A stretch of 64,000 nucleotides of DNA from Clostridia bacterium. Lineage in GTDB: Bacteria > Bacillota > Clostridia > Christensenellales > Aristaeellaceae. This document shows positions 18,611-26,532 of this stretch, piece after piece. Location: assembly GCA_017448975.1 (NCBI GenBank), contig JAFSKN010000007.1, positions 1 to 64,000 on the forward strand. The letters are read 5' to 3'. The position numbers and the translations under genes are program-made. The notes below the pieces were generated by a model. It saw only the letters and a list, made by a program, of their open reading frames with translations, made no database searches and had not been told where the DNA came from. The first letter of the stretch is position 1, and the number at the start of each line of letters is the position of its first letter.

Positions 18611-18633
18611 GTTTCCGCAGGCGGAAGGATGAA

Positions 18634-18666
18634 CACCGGGAAAAAGCACGTGATAATCAATTTGAT
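18634..18666 (+). pseudogene. remnant of a condensation domain after the NRPS
   Basis: These 33 nt match 18109-18141 inside the NRPS C2 domain at 30 of 33 positions and read in the same frame sense (TGKKHVIINL against TGKKHVMINW). They sit in a 21-codon frame starting at ATG 18629, 24 nt into the 99-nt gap before the ATPase gene. The simplest reading is the leftover of a second, similar C domain deleted by recombination. Confidence 0.55.
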
Positions 18667-18709
18667 GGCTCATGCCGATACACAAGACGGATGAACAGAG
18701 GAGTCGAAC

Positions 18710-21118
18710 ATGAAAGCAAAAACTGCGCCTGAAAAAAGCGCGGCGAGCGCCGCGCTGCAAATTCCCACCGCTCCGCCGAAGGGTACTCTTCCAACACCGC
18801 CGGAAGGATTGACCAAGGCGGAAGCGGAAAAACGCGCCGCGGCGGGGCAGAGCAACCGCCAGACGGCGGAGCCGGGGAAAAGCGTGCCGCGCATTGTGGC
18901 GGATAACCTGTTTACCTTGTTCAATTTGCTGAACTTTGCCCTGGCCTTCTGCCTGGCGCTGGTAGGCTCCTGGAAAAATATGCTGTTCTTAGGCGTTGTG
19001 TTTTCCAACACGCTGATCGGAACGGTGCAGGAGCTTCGGGCCCGCGCCATGCTGAATAAACTGCGCCTGCTGGAGGTGCGGGACGCCCGGGTGATCCGGG
19101 ACGGCCAGGAACGGAAATGCCCGCCGGAGGATATGGTGCTGGGCGATCTGGCCATTTTCAGCGCGGGCGACCAAATCCCCGCCGACGCCATGATCGCGGA
19201 GGGCGTATGCGCGGCGGACGAATCCCTGCTTACCGGCGAAAGCGAGCCCGTCACCCACAAGGCCGGGGACCTGCTCATGTCCGGCAGCTTTTTGACCGAA
19301 GGCCGGGTCACGGCCCAGTTGATCGCCGTAGGCGATGACAGCTATGCCGCCCGGCTCATGAAGGAAGCCAAGCAGATCCGGTCCCCCAAGTCCGAGCTGA
19401 TGACGGAGCTGAACAAGCTGGTTTCTCTGGTGAGCAAGCTGCTGGTGCCCATCGGTGTGCTGCTGTTTTTGCAGCAGGTGTTTATGCAAAAGGCGGAGGT
19501 CAGCGACGCGGTGCCAAAGGCTGTGGCCGCCATGATCGGCATGATCCCCGAGGGGCTGATCCTGCTCACCTCCGTGGCGCTCATGGCGGGCGTGGTGAAG
19601 CTGGGACGGCGGCAGACCCTGGTGCAGGAGCTGTTCGGCATCGAAACCCTGGCGCGGGTGGATCTGCTGTGCACCGACAAAACCGGCACCCTGACCACCG
19701 GGGAAATGGCCTTTGACCGCTTCATCCTGCTGGAAGCGGACGAAGAGGAACTCAAGCGCAAGGCCGCCGATTTCGTATCGGCTTTTGTGGCGGAATCCGG
19801 CACCCTGCGGGCCATTGCCGACGCATTCAAAACGGGCAGCAGCCGCAAGGCCGCCGTCGTGCTGCCCTTTTCCTCCGCCCGGAAAAAATCCGCCGCCGCT
19901 TTTGTCGACGGAAAAACGCTGATTTTGGGCGCGCCGTCCTTTGTGGCGGACGCTGTTCCCGCCGAGGCAGCGCGGGCCGCCGAGGAGGGCTTCCGGGTGC
20001 TGCTGCTGGCGGAAGCGGAGGGAACGATACAAAATGAGCAGGTTCCCCCGGTCACGCGGCTGCTGGGGCTGTTCCTGCTTCGGGAGACCCTGCGGCCCTC
20101 CGCCAAGGACACCGTGCAGTGGTTCAAACGGGAAGGCGTTTCCGTGCGCGTCATGAGCGGCGACGACCCGCGCACGGTTGCCGCCATCGGACGGGCGCTG
20201 GAGCTGGAGGGCTGCGACAGGATCGTGGACTGCGCCAAGGTGTCTGATGAAGAACTCTGTGCCGCCGCCGAGGATCACGTGATTTTCGGCAGGCTGACTC
20301 CCGACCGGAAGCGCATTCTGGTGGACGCGCTGAAAAAGGCGGGGCACCACGTGGCTATGACCGGCGACGGCGTGAACGATATCCCCTCCCTCAAAGCGGC
20401 GGACTGCTCCATCGCCATGGCGGGCGGCGCGGAAGCCACCGAGCACGCGGCCCAGCTGGTGCTGCTGAATAATGATTTTAATTCTCTGCCCGCCGTGGTT
20501 GCGGAGGGCCGCCGGGTGATCGGCAATATTACGCGCACAGCCTCCCTGTTCCTGCAAAAGACCCTGTATTCCTTCGCGCTCAGCGTGCTGAACCTGCTGA
20601 TCGGCCTGTTCCTGCCGCTGCAATATCCCTTCCAGCCCATCCATTTGACGCTGGTGAGCGCGCTGACGGTGGGCATTCCCTCCTTCTTCCTGGCTTTGGA
20701 GCCCAGCAGCGAACGGGCCAAAGGCAACTTTTTGAAGCGCATCATCCTGAAAGCGGCCCCCGCCGCCTTCGCCGTAGTCTGCTGCGCGCTGGGGGCGATG
20801 ATTGCCAATTATTTGGGCGTACCGGACGGCGTGGCTTCCACCATGGCGGTGCTTTCAGCGGGCGTCATCGGCCTGGGCAATCTGATTCTGACCTGCCTGC
20901 CCTTCTCCAAGCTCCGTGCCGCCGTATGCGTTCTGATGTGCGCGGGCTTTGCCGGGGCGGTGACGCTTTTCCCCGGCGTATTCGCCCTTCATACCCTGGA
21001 AATGACGCCGGAGCATTGGATGACGCTGGCCGCCATGACCGCGGGAGGCTTGGCTGTGCTGTTCCTTTGCACCTTCCTTCTGCGTCCGATGATGAAAAAG
21101 CTGGAAACAGCGGGATAA
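18710..21118 (+). CDS. P-type cation-transporting ATPase, CtpE-like
   Basis: An 802-residue P-type ATPase. TGES of the actuator domain is near residue 174, PEGL in the M4 helix near 280, DKTGTLT with the phosphorylated Asp near 322, and MTGDGVNDIPSLK of the hinge near 550. About ten membrane helices are visible (two, two, then six after the catalytic loops). No N-terminal heavy-metal CxxC motif is present, and the PEGL signature points to the CtpE/calcium-type branch rather than the copper or potassium pumps. The first ~45 residues are a Pro/Ala-rich tail. ATG 18710 has GAGGAG 7 nt upstream. It follows the NRPS in the same direction; a link to the NRPS is possible but not shown. Ion specificity is inferred. 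Confidence 0.85.
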   Translation: MKAKTAPEKSAASAALQIPTAPPKGTLPTPPEGLTKAEAEKRAAAGQSNRQTAEPGKSVPRIVADNLFTLFNLLNFALAFCLALVGSWKNMLFLGVVFSNTLIGTVQELRARAMLNKLRLLEVRDARVIRDGQERKCPPEDMVLGDLAIFSAGDQIPADAMIAEGVCAADESLLTGESEPVTHKAGDLLMSGSFLTEGRVTAQLIAVGDDSYAARLMKEAKQIRSPKSELMTELNKLVSLVSKLLVPIGVLLFLQQVFMQKAEVSDAVPKAVAAMIGMIPEGLILLTSVALMAGVVKLGRRQTLVQELFGIETLARVDLLCTDKTGTLTTGEMAFDRFILLEADEEELKRKAADFVSAFVAESGTLRAIADAFKTGSSRKAAVVLPFSSARKKSAAAFVDGKTLILGAPSFVADAVPAEAARAAEEGFRVLLLAEAEGTIQNEQVPPVTRLLGLFLLRETLRPSAKDTVQWFKREGVSVRVMSGDDPRTVAAIGRALELEGCDRIVDCAKVSDEELCAAAEDHVIFGRLTPDRKRILVDALKKAGHHVAMTGDGVNDIPSLKAADCSIAMAGGAEATEHAAQLVLLNNDFNSLPAVVAEGRRVIGNITRTASLFLQKTLYSFALSVLNLLIGLFLPLQYPFQPIHLTLVSALTVGIPSFFLALEPSSERAKGNFLKRIILKAAPAAFAVVCCALGAMIANYLGVPDGVASTMAVLSAGVIGLGNLILTCLPFSKLRAAVCVLMCAGFAGAVTLFPGVFALHTLEMTPEHWMTLAAMTAGGLAVLFLCTFLLRPMMKKLETAG

Positions 21119-21163
21119 CTTGGCGCTATCCGGCGCACCGCAAGTTTTTACAAAAGAAACGGA

Positions 21164-21192
21164 TTGACATTCCCATTTTTCTCTGGTATAAT
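21164..21192 (+). promoter_or_regulatory. consensus sigma-A promoter for the tRNA pair
   Basis: TTGACA (21164-21169), a 17-nt spacer and TATAAT (21187-21192) match the vegetative consensus exactly, about 28 nt before tRNA-Thr. Confidence 0.85.
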
Positions 21193-21219
21193 ATCCGTCG
21201 CTGGCAGAATTGCCAGTGT

Positions 21220-21295
21220 GCCGATATAGCTCAGTTGGTAGAGCGGCTGATTCGTAATCATCAGGTCAAGGGTTCGAGTCCCTTTATCGGCTCCA
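21220..21295 (+). tRNA. tRNA-Thr (anticodon CGU)
   Basis: Cloverleaf of 76 nt with CCA encoded: acceptor GCCGATA/TATCGGC, D-stem GCTC/GAGC, T-stem AAGGG/CCCTT with TTCGAGT loop, and anticodon loop TTCGTAA. The anticodon stem GCTGA/TCATC has one C-U mismatch at the second pair. It reads ACG. Confidence 0.93.
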
Positions 21296-21301
21296 TTTTT
21301 T

Positions 21302-21375
21302 CGAGGTGTAGCGCAGTCTGGTAGCGCGTTTGGTTCGGGACCAAAAGGCCGTGGGTTCGAATCCCACCACTTCGA
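21302..21375 (+). tRNA. tRNA-Pro (anticodon CGG)
   Basis: Cloverleaf of 74 nt without encoded CCA: acceptor CGAGGTG/CACTTCG, D-stem GCGC/GCGC, anticodon stem TTTGG/CCAAA with loop TTCGGGA, T-stem GTGGG/CCCAC with TTCGAAT. It reads CCG. Only 6 nt separate it from tRNA-Thr. Confidence 0.93.
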
Positions 21376-21379
21376 CTTT

Positions 21380-21413
21380 GGGGAGCACAAACATCATGCT
21401 CTCCGTTTTTTTT
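21380..21413 (+). terminator. terminator of the tRNA transcript
   Basis: GGGGAGCA pairs with TGCTCTCC (8 bp, one G-U) around a 9-nt loop, followed by eight T residues. Confidence 0.85.
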
Positions 21414-21475
21414 GTTTTGGAAATCTTTCCCGAGAGAAGCGGGGCGGACCCGACATAAACAGGAGCGAATACAGC

Positions 21476-21892
21476 ATGGAGTATCAACAAATGTGGGAAG
21501 GCACAGAAGAGCTGAAACAGCTTCAGATGCAATACAAGCGGGAGATCGGAGAAGCTGCTCCGTCAGACGACGGGATCGACCGCCTGTTTCAGGCGATCAA
21601 AGACGGCCGGATCCTGTTTTTCGGATGTTTTGATAACGGTAAGCTTGTGGCGTGCTGCTCCGTATGCAGGACGTTTTCGACCTTTGATTATCTTCCGGGC
21701 GGTGTTTTTGAGGATTTCTACATTGTGCCTGATCATCGGCACCGGGGAATCGCGCGAAAACTGGTGCAATTCGCCTACGAGGAAAGCGGTATTTCCTCCC
21801 TGACGGTGGGCTGTGCGGACTGCGACGTGGAAATGTACAAGGCGGTTGGATTTTCCGTCCGGCTGGGAACTATGCTTGCAAAAGACGAATAA
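21476..21892 (+). CDS. small GNAT acetyltransferase
   Basis: A 138-residue single-domain GNAT protein: FEDFYIVPDHRHRGIARKLVQFAYEE holds the acetyl-CoA loop (HRHRGIA) and YKAVGFSV the C-terminal strand-helix. ATG 21476 has ACAGGAG 11 nt upstream. It is monocistronic, between the tRNA terminator and an AraC-type regulator. The acceptor substrate is unknown. Confidence 0.78.
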   Translation: MEYQQMWEGTEELKQLQMQYKREIGEAAPSDDGIDRLFQAIKDGRILFFGCFDNGKLVACCSVCRTFSTFDYLPGGVFEDFYIVPDHRHRGIARKLVQFAYEESGISSLTVGCADCDVEMYKAVGFSVRLGTMLAKDE

Positions 21893-21906
21893 AACCGCAA
21901 CTCAAA

Positions 21907-21944
21907 TCAAAAAAACGGCCCTTTCCCGCTGTATGATAGGGCCG
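21907..21944 (-). terminator. minus-strand terminator-like hairpin
   Basis: CGGCCCT (21916-21922) pairs with AGGGCCG (21938-21944); read on the minus strand it is followed by a run of nine bases that is nearly all T. No minus-strand gene lies immediately upstream of it, so it may end an antisense or read-through transcript. Confidence 0.4.
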
Positions 21945-21970
21945 AAACAGACGAGAGGAGCGCGGGGAAA

Positions 21971-22939
21971 ATGACAGCGTGGCACCGAACCGTTCAGGAA
22001 ATCATTGATGAAGTGGACGCCTGCATCAAAAAGGAGGACGACGAAGCCCTGGCGCTGAGGGCGCTTTCGGAGCGCATGGGGTATTCGGAATACCATATGT
22101 CCCGGCGGTTTTCGGAAATCTCCGGCATGCAGTTCCGGGATTATCTGCGATTGCGCCGGCTGGCTTTCGCGCTCAAAGACCTGCGGGACAGCAAGGACGG
22201 CATCCTGGACATCGCGGTGAAGTACGGTTTTTCCTCCCAGGAGGCCTTCACCCGGGCGTTCAAGGCGGCTTACGGCATCCCGCCCGCCGAATACCGGAAA
22301 AGCCCCGTGCCGGTGGTGCTGCAAACCATCCTGCGTCCTTTCGACTGTTATCTGCTGGAAGGAGATATGAACGGCATGGAAGAAAGCAAACAGGATGTAA
22401 AAACGTACTTTGTGAACATTCCGGCCCACAGGTTCCTGCACATCCGGAACGATGAAAGCATCGGGTACTGGGATTTCTGGCAGAAGGAAGCGAAGATTCC
22501 CGGCTGCGACTGCGACACCATCTGCGGCTTGCTGGACAGCATCCCCGGCAAGCTGGACGACGTGGGCGGCGCCGAGGAGGACGCGGGCAGCGGCCAGCTG
22601 ATGGCGTGGATCAACGAACCTTCGGGCCGCATTTGCTCCTGGGGCATCCCCCTGGCGGAAGCCTACGGCGTGCGGCTGCCCGCCGATTACGCGGGGCCGG
22701 TGCCCGGCCAGATGCAATTGATGGACGTGGCGGAGGGGGAATACGTGGTCTTCGAGCATGGCCCCTTCGATTTTGAAACGGAAAACCGCGCTGTGGAGGA
22801 AAAGATGGAAGCGGCCATGAAAGCCATGGATTACGCGAAATACGGCTACCAGCTGGATACAACCCAAGGCCGCGTCTTCTATTTCTATCACGACGCGAAA
22901 CGGTTCTGGAAATACGTCCGGCCAGTGCGGAGGCTGTAA
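21971..22939 (+). CDS. AraC-family regulator with GyrI-like effector domain
   Basis: 322 residues. The N-terminal ~110 residues are an AraC-type double helix-turn-helix (ALSERMGYSEYHMSRRFSE and ILDIAVKYGFSSQEAFTRAFKAAYGIPPAEYR, the latter the AraC signature). Residues about 135-322 form a GyrI-like ligand-binding domain, which in this architecture binds lipophilic or aromatic effectors and controls multidrug or stress genes. GAGGAG precedes ATG 21971. No obvious target is adjacent; the MATE gene about 10 kb away is a speculative candidate. Confidence 0.87.
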   Translation: MTAWHRTVQEIIDEVDACIKKEDDEALALRALSERMGYSEYHMSRRFSEISGMQFRDYLRLRRLAFALKDLRDSKDGILDIAVKYGFSSQEAFTRAFKAAYGIPPAEYRKSPVPVVLQTILRPFDCYLLEGDMNGMEESKQDVKTYFVNIPAHRFLHIRNDESIGYWDFWQKEAKIPGCDCDTICGLLDSIPGKLDDVGGAEEDAGSGQLMAWINEPSGRICSWGIPLAEAYGVRLPADYAGPVPGQMQLMDVAEGEYVVFEHGPFDFETENRAVEEKMEAAMKAMDYAKYGYQLDTTQGRVFYFYHDAKRFWKYVRPVRRL

Positions 22940-22952
22940 TACAAGACAGAAT

Positions 22953-23000
22953 AAAAGCCTTGCGGCATAAGGAGCAATCCTTTGTTCGCAAGGCTTTTTG
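22953..23000. terminator. bidirectional terminator
   Basis: AAAAGCCTTGCG pairs with CGCAAGGCTTTTT, with an inner AAGGA/TCCTT pair, giving T runs on both strands. It separates the convergent AraC (+) and GNAT (-) genes. Confidence 0.8.
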
Positions 23001-23024
23001 GGTTTCCTGTATGTATTACCAGAA

Positions 23025-23582
23025 CTACGTACTCTGAACGCTGCTCTCTGCCCCCAGGGCTTCCCATTCCTTCCGCGTAATGGCGTACACGGCGGTATAA
23101 TGGCCCCAGCGCGTGTCGTCAAATTCCTTGACCAGCTTCATGCCGTTGGCGGCGGCGGTGGCGCGGGAGGGGAGGTTTGCGGCGTTCATGTAGGAATAGA
23201 GGCAGGGAAAGTCCGTATGGGCAAAGGCCCAATCCCGCACGGCGCGGGCGGCTTCCTTGGCAAGGCCCTGCCGCCAGCGTTCCCTGCGGATGTGATAGCC
23301 CACCTCGGGCAGGCTTTCCCCGTCGATTTGCTGCATGGTCAGGCCGCAGTCGCCCACAAATTCACCGCTTTCCTTCAATATCGCCGCCCACAGGCCAAAG
23401 CCGTACCGCCGGTAATTGTCCAGGCTCCAGTCCAGCCAGCGCTGCACGCCCTTTTCGTCGTAGGGCTTGGGATAGTATCGCATCGTTTCCGGGTCGGACA
23501 GGATGGGGTACAGGGCGTCAAAATCGGCTTGCTCGTATTCCCGCAGAATCAGCCGTTCCGTTTCAAGAATGATCTTGGGCAT
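23025..23582 (-). CDS. RimJ/RimL-type GNAT acetyltransferase
   Basis: 185 residues starting ILETERLILREYEQADFDALYPI, the characteristic opening of the ribosomal-protein/aminoglycoside-like GNAT subgroup. RRERWRQGLAKEAARAVRDWAF is the acetyl-CoA loop, and NLPSRATAAANGMKLV the substrate-side helix. It overlaps the thioesterase gene by 20 nt and is the last gene of a minus-strand run (ROK kinase, ybaK, DUF3237, thioesterase, GNAT). It may modify an amino group of a protein or small molecule; specificity unknown. Confidence 0.82.
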   Translation of the reverse strand: MPKIILETERLILREYEQADFDALYPILSDPETMRYYPKPYDEKGVQRWLDWSLDNYRRYGFGLWAAILKESGEFVGDCGLTMQQIDGESLPEVGYHIRRERWRQGLAKEAARAVRDWAFAHTDFPCLYSYMNAANLPSRATAAANGMKLVKEFDDTRWGHYTAVYAITRKEWEALGAESSVQST

Positions 23583-24003
23583 GGCTTTTTCCCTCCTGAA
23601 GCAGCGCTTCCAGGGCGGCGCAGAATTCCGGCAGCTCGCGTTTCAGGCGCACGAAGCGCCCTTCCTTGTTCAAAAATACGTGCTCGGACCGGGCTTCGCA
23701 CACCGTTTCGCCGTCCGAGGTTTTTTCCATTTGATACCGGATCGACAGCACCACGCCGTTGAAATCCGCAATGCTTACCGCAATGCGGATTTCATCCCCA
23801 AAGGTACAGGGGCGTTTGTACTCGCAGGCAACCGATTTCACGGGGGAAAGCACGCCCTGCGCCTCCATGGCCGCGTAAGGAAAACCCAGCTGCTCCATGA
23901 AATCGATGCGCGCTTCCTCCATCCAGCGGATGAAGTTGGCGTGATGCACTACGCCCATCATGTCCGTTTCGTAGTACTGTACCCGGTGCTGATAAGCGTT
24001 CAT
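23563..24003 (-). CDS. 4HBT-fold acyl-CoA thioesterase, YbgC-like
   Basis: A 146-residue hot-dog-fold protein. YYETDMMGVVHHANFIRWMEEARIDFM carries the Asp of the YbgC/4-hydroxybenzoyl-CoA thioesterase family (the D of ETD) and the VHHANY-like motif. Such enzymes hydrolyse acyl-CoA thioesters in the cytosol. It overlaps the DUF3237 stop by 4 nt (ATGA type) and the following GNAT by 20 nt, so the three are translationally coupled. Confidence 0.85.
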   Translation of the reverse strand: MNAYQHRVQYYETDMMGVVHHANFIRWMEEARIDFMEQLGFPYAAMEAQGVLSPVKSVACEYKRPCTFGDEIRIAVSIADFNGVVLSIRYQMEKTSDGETVCEARSEHVFLNKEGRFVRLKRELPEFCAALEALLQEGKSHAQDHS

Positions 24004-24401
24004 GCCCGCGCCCCTTCCCGGAAAACGCGCACCAATACGCCGCCCGGCGCGCCCTCCACCGTAGCGTACAGATCAGCCGTTTCCCAAACGGAAAGCAAGG
24101 CGCTGTCGGTGACGATCTGGGGCTTGAAGCCGGTATCAAAGCTGCCCTGGTTTTCGATGAAGATGCGGCAGGCTTGGCCGCTTTTGTCCGTGCCTTCCAG
24201 CATGTAGCGGGCGGAAAGGGCGGCTTTTCCGTCCTTGCTGATTTTCTGGGTGTCCACGCCGGGGCCGATCACCCGCCCCGTAAACCAGGGGCCGCCCGCA
24301 GTGCCGGTAAAGGGGATCATCAGGATGTCGCGCGCGCCGCCGTTCACCCGCAGGGATTCCAGGAGCTGCACGTGGATTTCAAGAAGCAGTTCACCGTTCA
24401 T
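24000..24401 (-). CDS. DUF3237 family protein
   Basis: A 133-residue beta-rich protein matching the pattern of DUF3237 proteins: LLLEIHVQLLES near the start, IPFTGTAGGPWFTGRVIGPGVDTQ, and a late TADLYATVEGAPG region. The family has an unknown function and occurs with hydrolases and dehydratases. ATG 24401 has AAAGGACG upstream. It is coupled to the downstream thioesterase. Confidence 0.72.
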   Translation of the reverse strand: MNGELLLEIHVQLLESLRVNGGARDILMIPFTGTAGGPWFTGRVIGPGVDTQKISKDGKAALSARYMLEGTDKSGQACRIFIENQGSFDTGFKPQIVTDSALLSVWETADLYATVEGAPGGVLVRVFREGARA

Positions 24402-24494
24402 GGGTGCCGTCCTTTCGCGAAGAAAATAGAAAATGCCGTAAGCGGTTGCGATAACGCATCGCCGATCGGGGCTGAATGGTTCGATGCGGGGGAA

Positions 24495-24983
24495 TCACGC
24501 CTCCGGCGAAACGATCACGTTGGCCTGCTCTACCGGCAGCGCTTTTCTCAAATCCGCCAGGGAACATTCCACCTGACAGCCGATTTTGCCCGCGCTGAAC
24601 ATGATGGTTGGAAATCCCGCCGCCGTTTCATGGATCACGGTGCGGAACTGCTTTTTCATGCCGATGGGGGAGCACCCGCCATGGACGTAGCCGGTGAGGG
24701 GCAAAAGCTCCTTGCTTTTCAGCATTTCCAGCGCCTTTTCGCCCACCGCGGCGGCGGCTTTTTTCAAATCCAGCTCTTCCGCTACGGGAATCATGAACAC
24801 GTAATGATTCCGGCTTTTGCCCACCGTCACCAGGGTTTTGAAGGCGCGCTTGGGGTCCTCTCCCAAAACGGCGGCCACATCCACGCCGCTGATGGCCCCC
24901 GTATCGCCGTAAAAATGCTCCCGATAGGGGATTTTCAGGCGTTCCAGGGTGCGCATTACGTTGGTCTTTTCTTGTTTCGCCAT
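24495..24983 (-). CDS. ybaK: Cys-tRNA(Pro)/Cys-tRNA(Cys) deacylase
   Basis: 162 residues of the YbaK/EbsC family: an N-terminal TNVMRTLERLKIPYREH helix, AFKTLVTVGKSRNHYVFMIPV, and GYVHGGCSPIGMKKQF, which holds the conserved GG.SP.G segment. The enzyme edits misacylated Cys-tRNA(Pro). It begins 4 nt after the ROK-like kinase stop, so it is co-transcribed with that gene, probably by chance of operon organisation. Confidence 0.9.
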   Translation of the reverse strand: MAKQEKTNVMRTLERLKIPYREHFYGDTGAISGVDVAAVLGEDPKRAFKTLVTVGKSRNHYVFMIPVAEELDLKKAAAAVGEKALEMLKSKELLPLTGYVHGGCSPIGMKKQFRTVIHETAAGFPTIMFSAGKIGCQVECSLADLRKALPVEQANVIVSPEA

Positions 24984-24987
24984 ACGA

Positions 24988-26361
24988 TTACCCGATGCAC
25001 GGCAGGCTGGCGGCGGCCACGCTTTGGCCCACGCGGCGGCTGGCCTCGTCGGGGATATGCAGCTTCATGCGCTGGGCCAGTTCGGGGAATTCGGTATCCA
25101 GCACTTCCTGGGCTTTTTTCAGCAGGATGGGGCCGCCTTCGCCGGAGGTGACCCGGCCCATGATGAGCACATGGTCGATGGTGTAGAAGCGGCAGTACCA
25201 GGCCAGGGTGTAGCCGAAATACACGCCGATGGATTCGTAGATTTTGGCGGCTTCGGGATTGCCCGCGGCCATTTCCTTTTGTACGACCTTTAATTTTTCG
25301 GCGGGGGAGAGCTTTTCATCCAGGGCGATACCGGCGGCGGGAGCCAGCTTGATCACGCCGTCCTGGCTGAAATACTTGACGCCGCAGCCCCAGTCGCCGC
25401 TCCACTCGTCCACCATGGCGTCCCGGTTAAAGTCCACGGGGGCGAATGCCAGCTCGTTGAGCCAGCCGGTGATGTTCATATCCTTGTCCACGTAGCCGCC
25501 CGCTTCGCTGGTGCCCATGGCGATGCCCAGCACGTTGCCCACGCCCAATTCCATGGCGCCGGCCAGAGCGGTCACGTCGCCGTCGTTGGCGACCTCCAGG
25601 GGCGCGCCGATTTCCTTGGCCACGTCGATATACATGGTCTTGGCCCGCTTCTGGAAATCCTCCTTGCTCAGTTTCAGGAACAGGGAGGCCACCATCACTT
25701 TGTTGTCGATGTATACGCCCGCGCTGGAAACGCCGATGGCGTCCACCCGGGGCATATGGCTGGCGGCGGCTTTCATGGCGGACAGGATGCCGTCGTAATG
25801 GTACTGTGGATCGGAGGTGGTCTTGGGGAACCACACCACTTCTTCGGAATATACCGCTTCGCCGTCGATCACGGCGGACACCTTGCGGTCGCTGCCCCCC
25901 GCGTCGAAACCGATGCGGCAGCCCTCCAAATGGCGGCCCACGCTGCCGGCGGAGGAACGGGTGACGAGCACCTCCTCCATGCTTTCGGCCTGGGCTACTT
26001 CAAAGGGACGCTCGTACACGGTAGCCATGAAATCCGCGTCGAAGGCGCGTTCGCCCCCCGCCTGATAGGCGGCCAGCAGATGCTCGTATACTTCTTTGGA
26101 GCCGAAGGTGACGATGCGATAGCCGCCCCGGGCCCAAAGCAGGGTTTTGATCACCCGGTCCAGCAGGGGCACGGTGCGCGCGTCCTGGCCGTCCGGGAAA
26201 ATGTTCATTTTGTAATGATCGCAGTAGCCCTGATTGCGCACGATCAGCACGCTGAAGGGCACGCCTTTGCCGCTGGCAGCCACGTCTTTTTCGTAGGCGC
26301 GGGCTTCGATTTCCAAGGGACGAAAGCCGGGATCCAGGGGAGCGGGAACTTTGAGCAGCAT
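24988..26361 (-). CDS. divergent ROK-like sugar kinase with N-terminal extension
   Basis: 457 residues. The ROK/ASKHA part starts near residue 150 (IGFDAGGSDRKVSAVIDG, phosphate-1 loop), continues with DAIGVSSAGVYIDN, then VANDGDVTALAGAMELG (catalytic Asp region) and GIAMGTSEAGGYVD (phosphate-2). The zinc-binding CxCGxxGC motif of classical ROK kinases is absent. The N-terminal ~145 residues form a separate domain without a match that I recognise. It lies downstream of nagA on the same strand, so phosphorylation of an amino sugar or related monosaccharide is plausible. ATG 26361 has AAGGAGG upstream. Confidence 0.72.
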   Translation of the reverse strand: MLLKVPAPLDPGFRPLEIEARAYEKDVAASGKGVPFSVLIVRNQGYCDHYKMNIFPDGQDARTVPLLDRVIKTLLWARGGYRIVTFGSKEVYEHLLAAYQAGGERAFDADFMATVYERPFEVAQAESMEEVLVTRSSAGSVGRHLEGCRIGFDAGGSDRKVSAVIDGEAVYSEEVVWFPKTTSDPQYHYDGILSAMKAAASHMPRVDAIGVSSAGVYIDNKVMVASLFLKLSKEDFQKRAKTMYIDVAKEIGAPLEVANDGDVTALAGAMELGVGNVLGIAMGTSEAGGYVDKDMNITGWLNELAFAPVDFNRDAMVDEWSGDWGCGVKYFSQDGVIKLAPAAGIALDEKLSPAEKLKVVQKEMAAGNPEAAKIYESIGVYFGYTLAWYCRFYTIDHVLIMGRVTSGEGGPILLKKAQEVLDTEFPELAQRMKLHIPDEASRRVGQSVAAASLPCIG

Positions 26362-26405
26362 CTAAACTACCTCCTTACGATTCATGTCGCGTTCAGATTA
26401 CGATC

Positions 26406-26503
26406 AGTGGGGAGCGTGGAGCTATAGACAGTGAACAATGGATTTCATTCACTGTATTTCGGCGATAAAGTGTGAATCAGGATAAAAACTCCACACTCCA
26501 CTT
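26406..26503. repeat. nested inverted-repeat element
   Basis: The 171-nt gap between nagA and the ROK gene holds an outer stem of AGTGGGGAGCGTGGAG (26406-26421) against CTCCACACTCCACT (26489 onwards) and an inner perfect ACAGTGAA/TTCACTGT hairpin (26428-26435 and 26448-26455). The CTCCACA units are repeated. It resembles a small palindromic intergenic repeat rather than a terminator, as no T run follows. Confidence 0.45.
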
Positions 26504-26532
26504 TCCACACTTCTCAATCCATACCTTCAATT

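Noticed and set aside
17198..18760. 520-codon minus-strand frame opposite the NRPS end
   Set aside because: Overlaps intact PCP2 and C2 motifs on the plus strand and has no start signals or recognisable domains.
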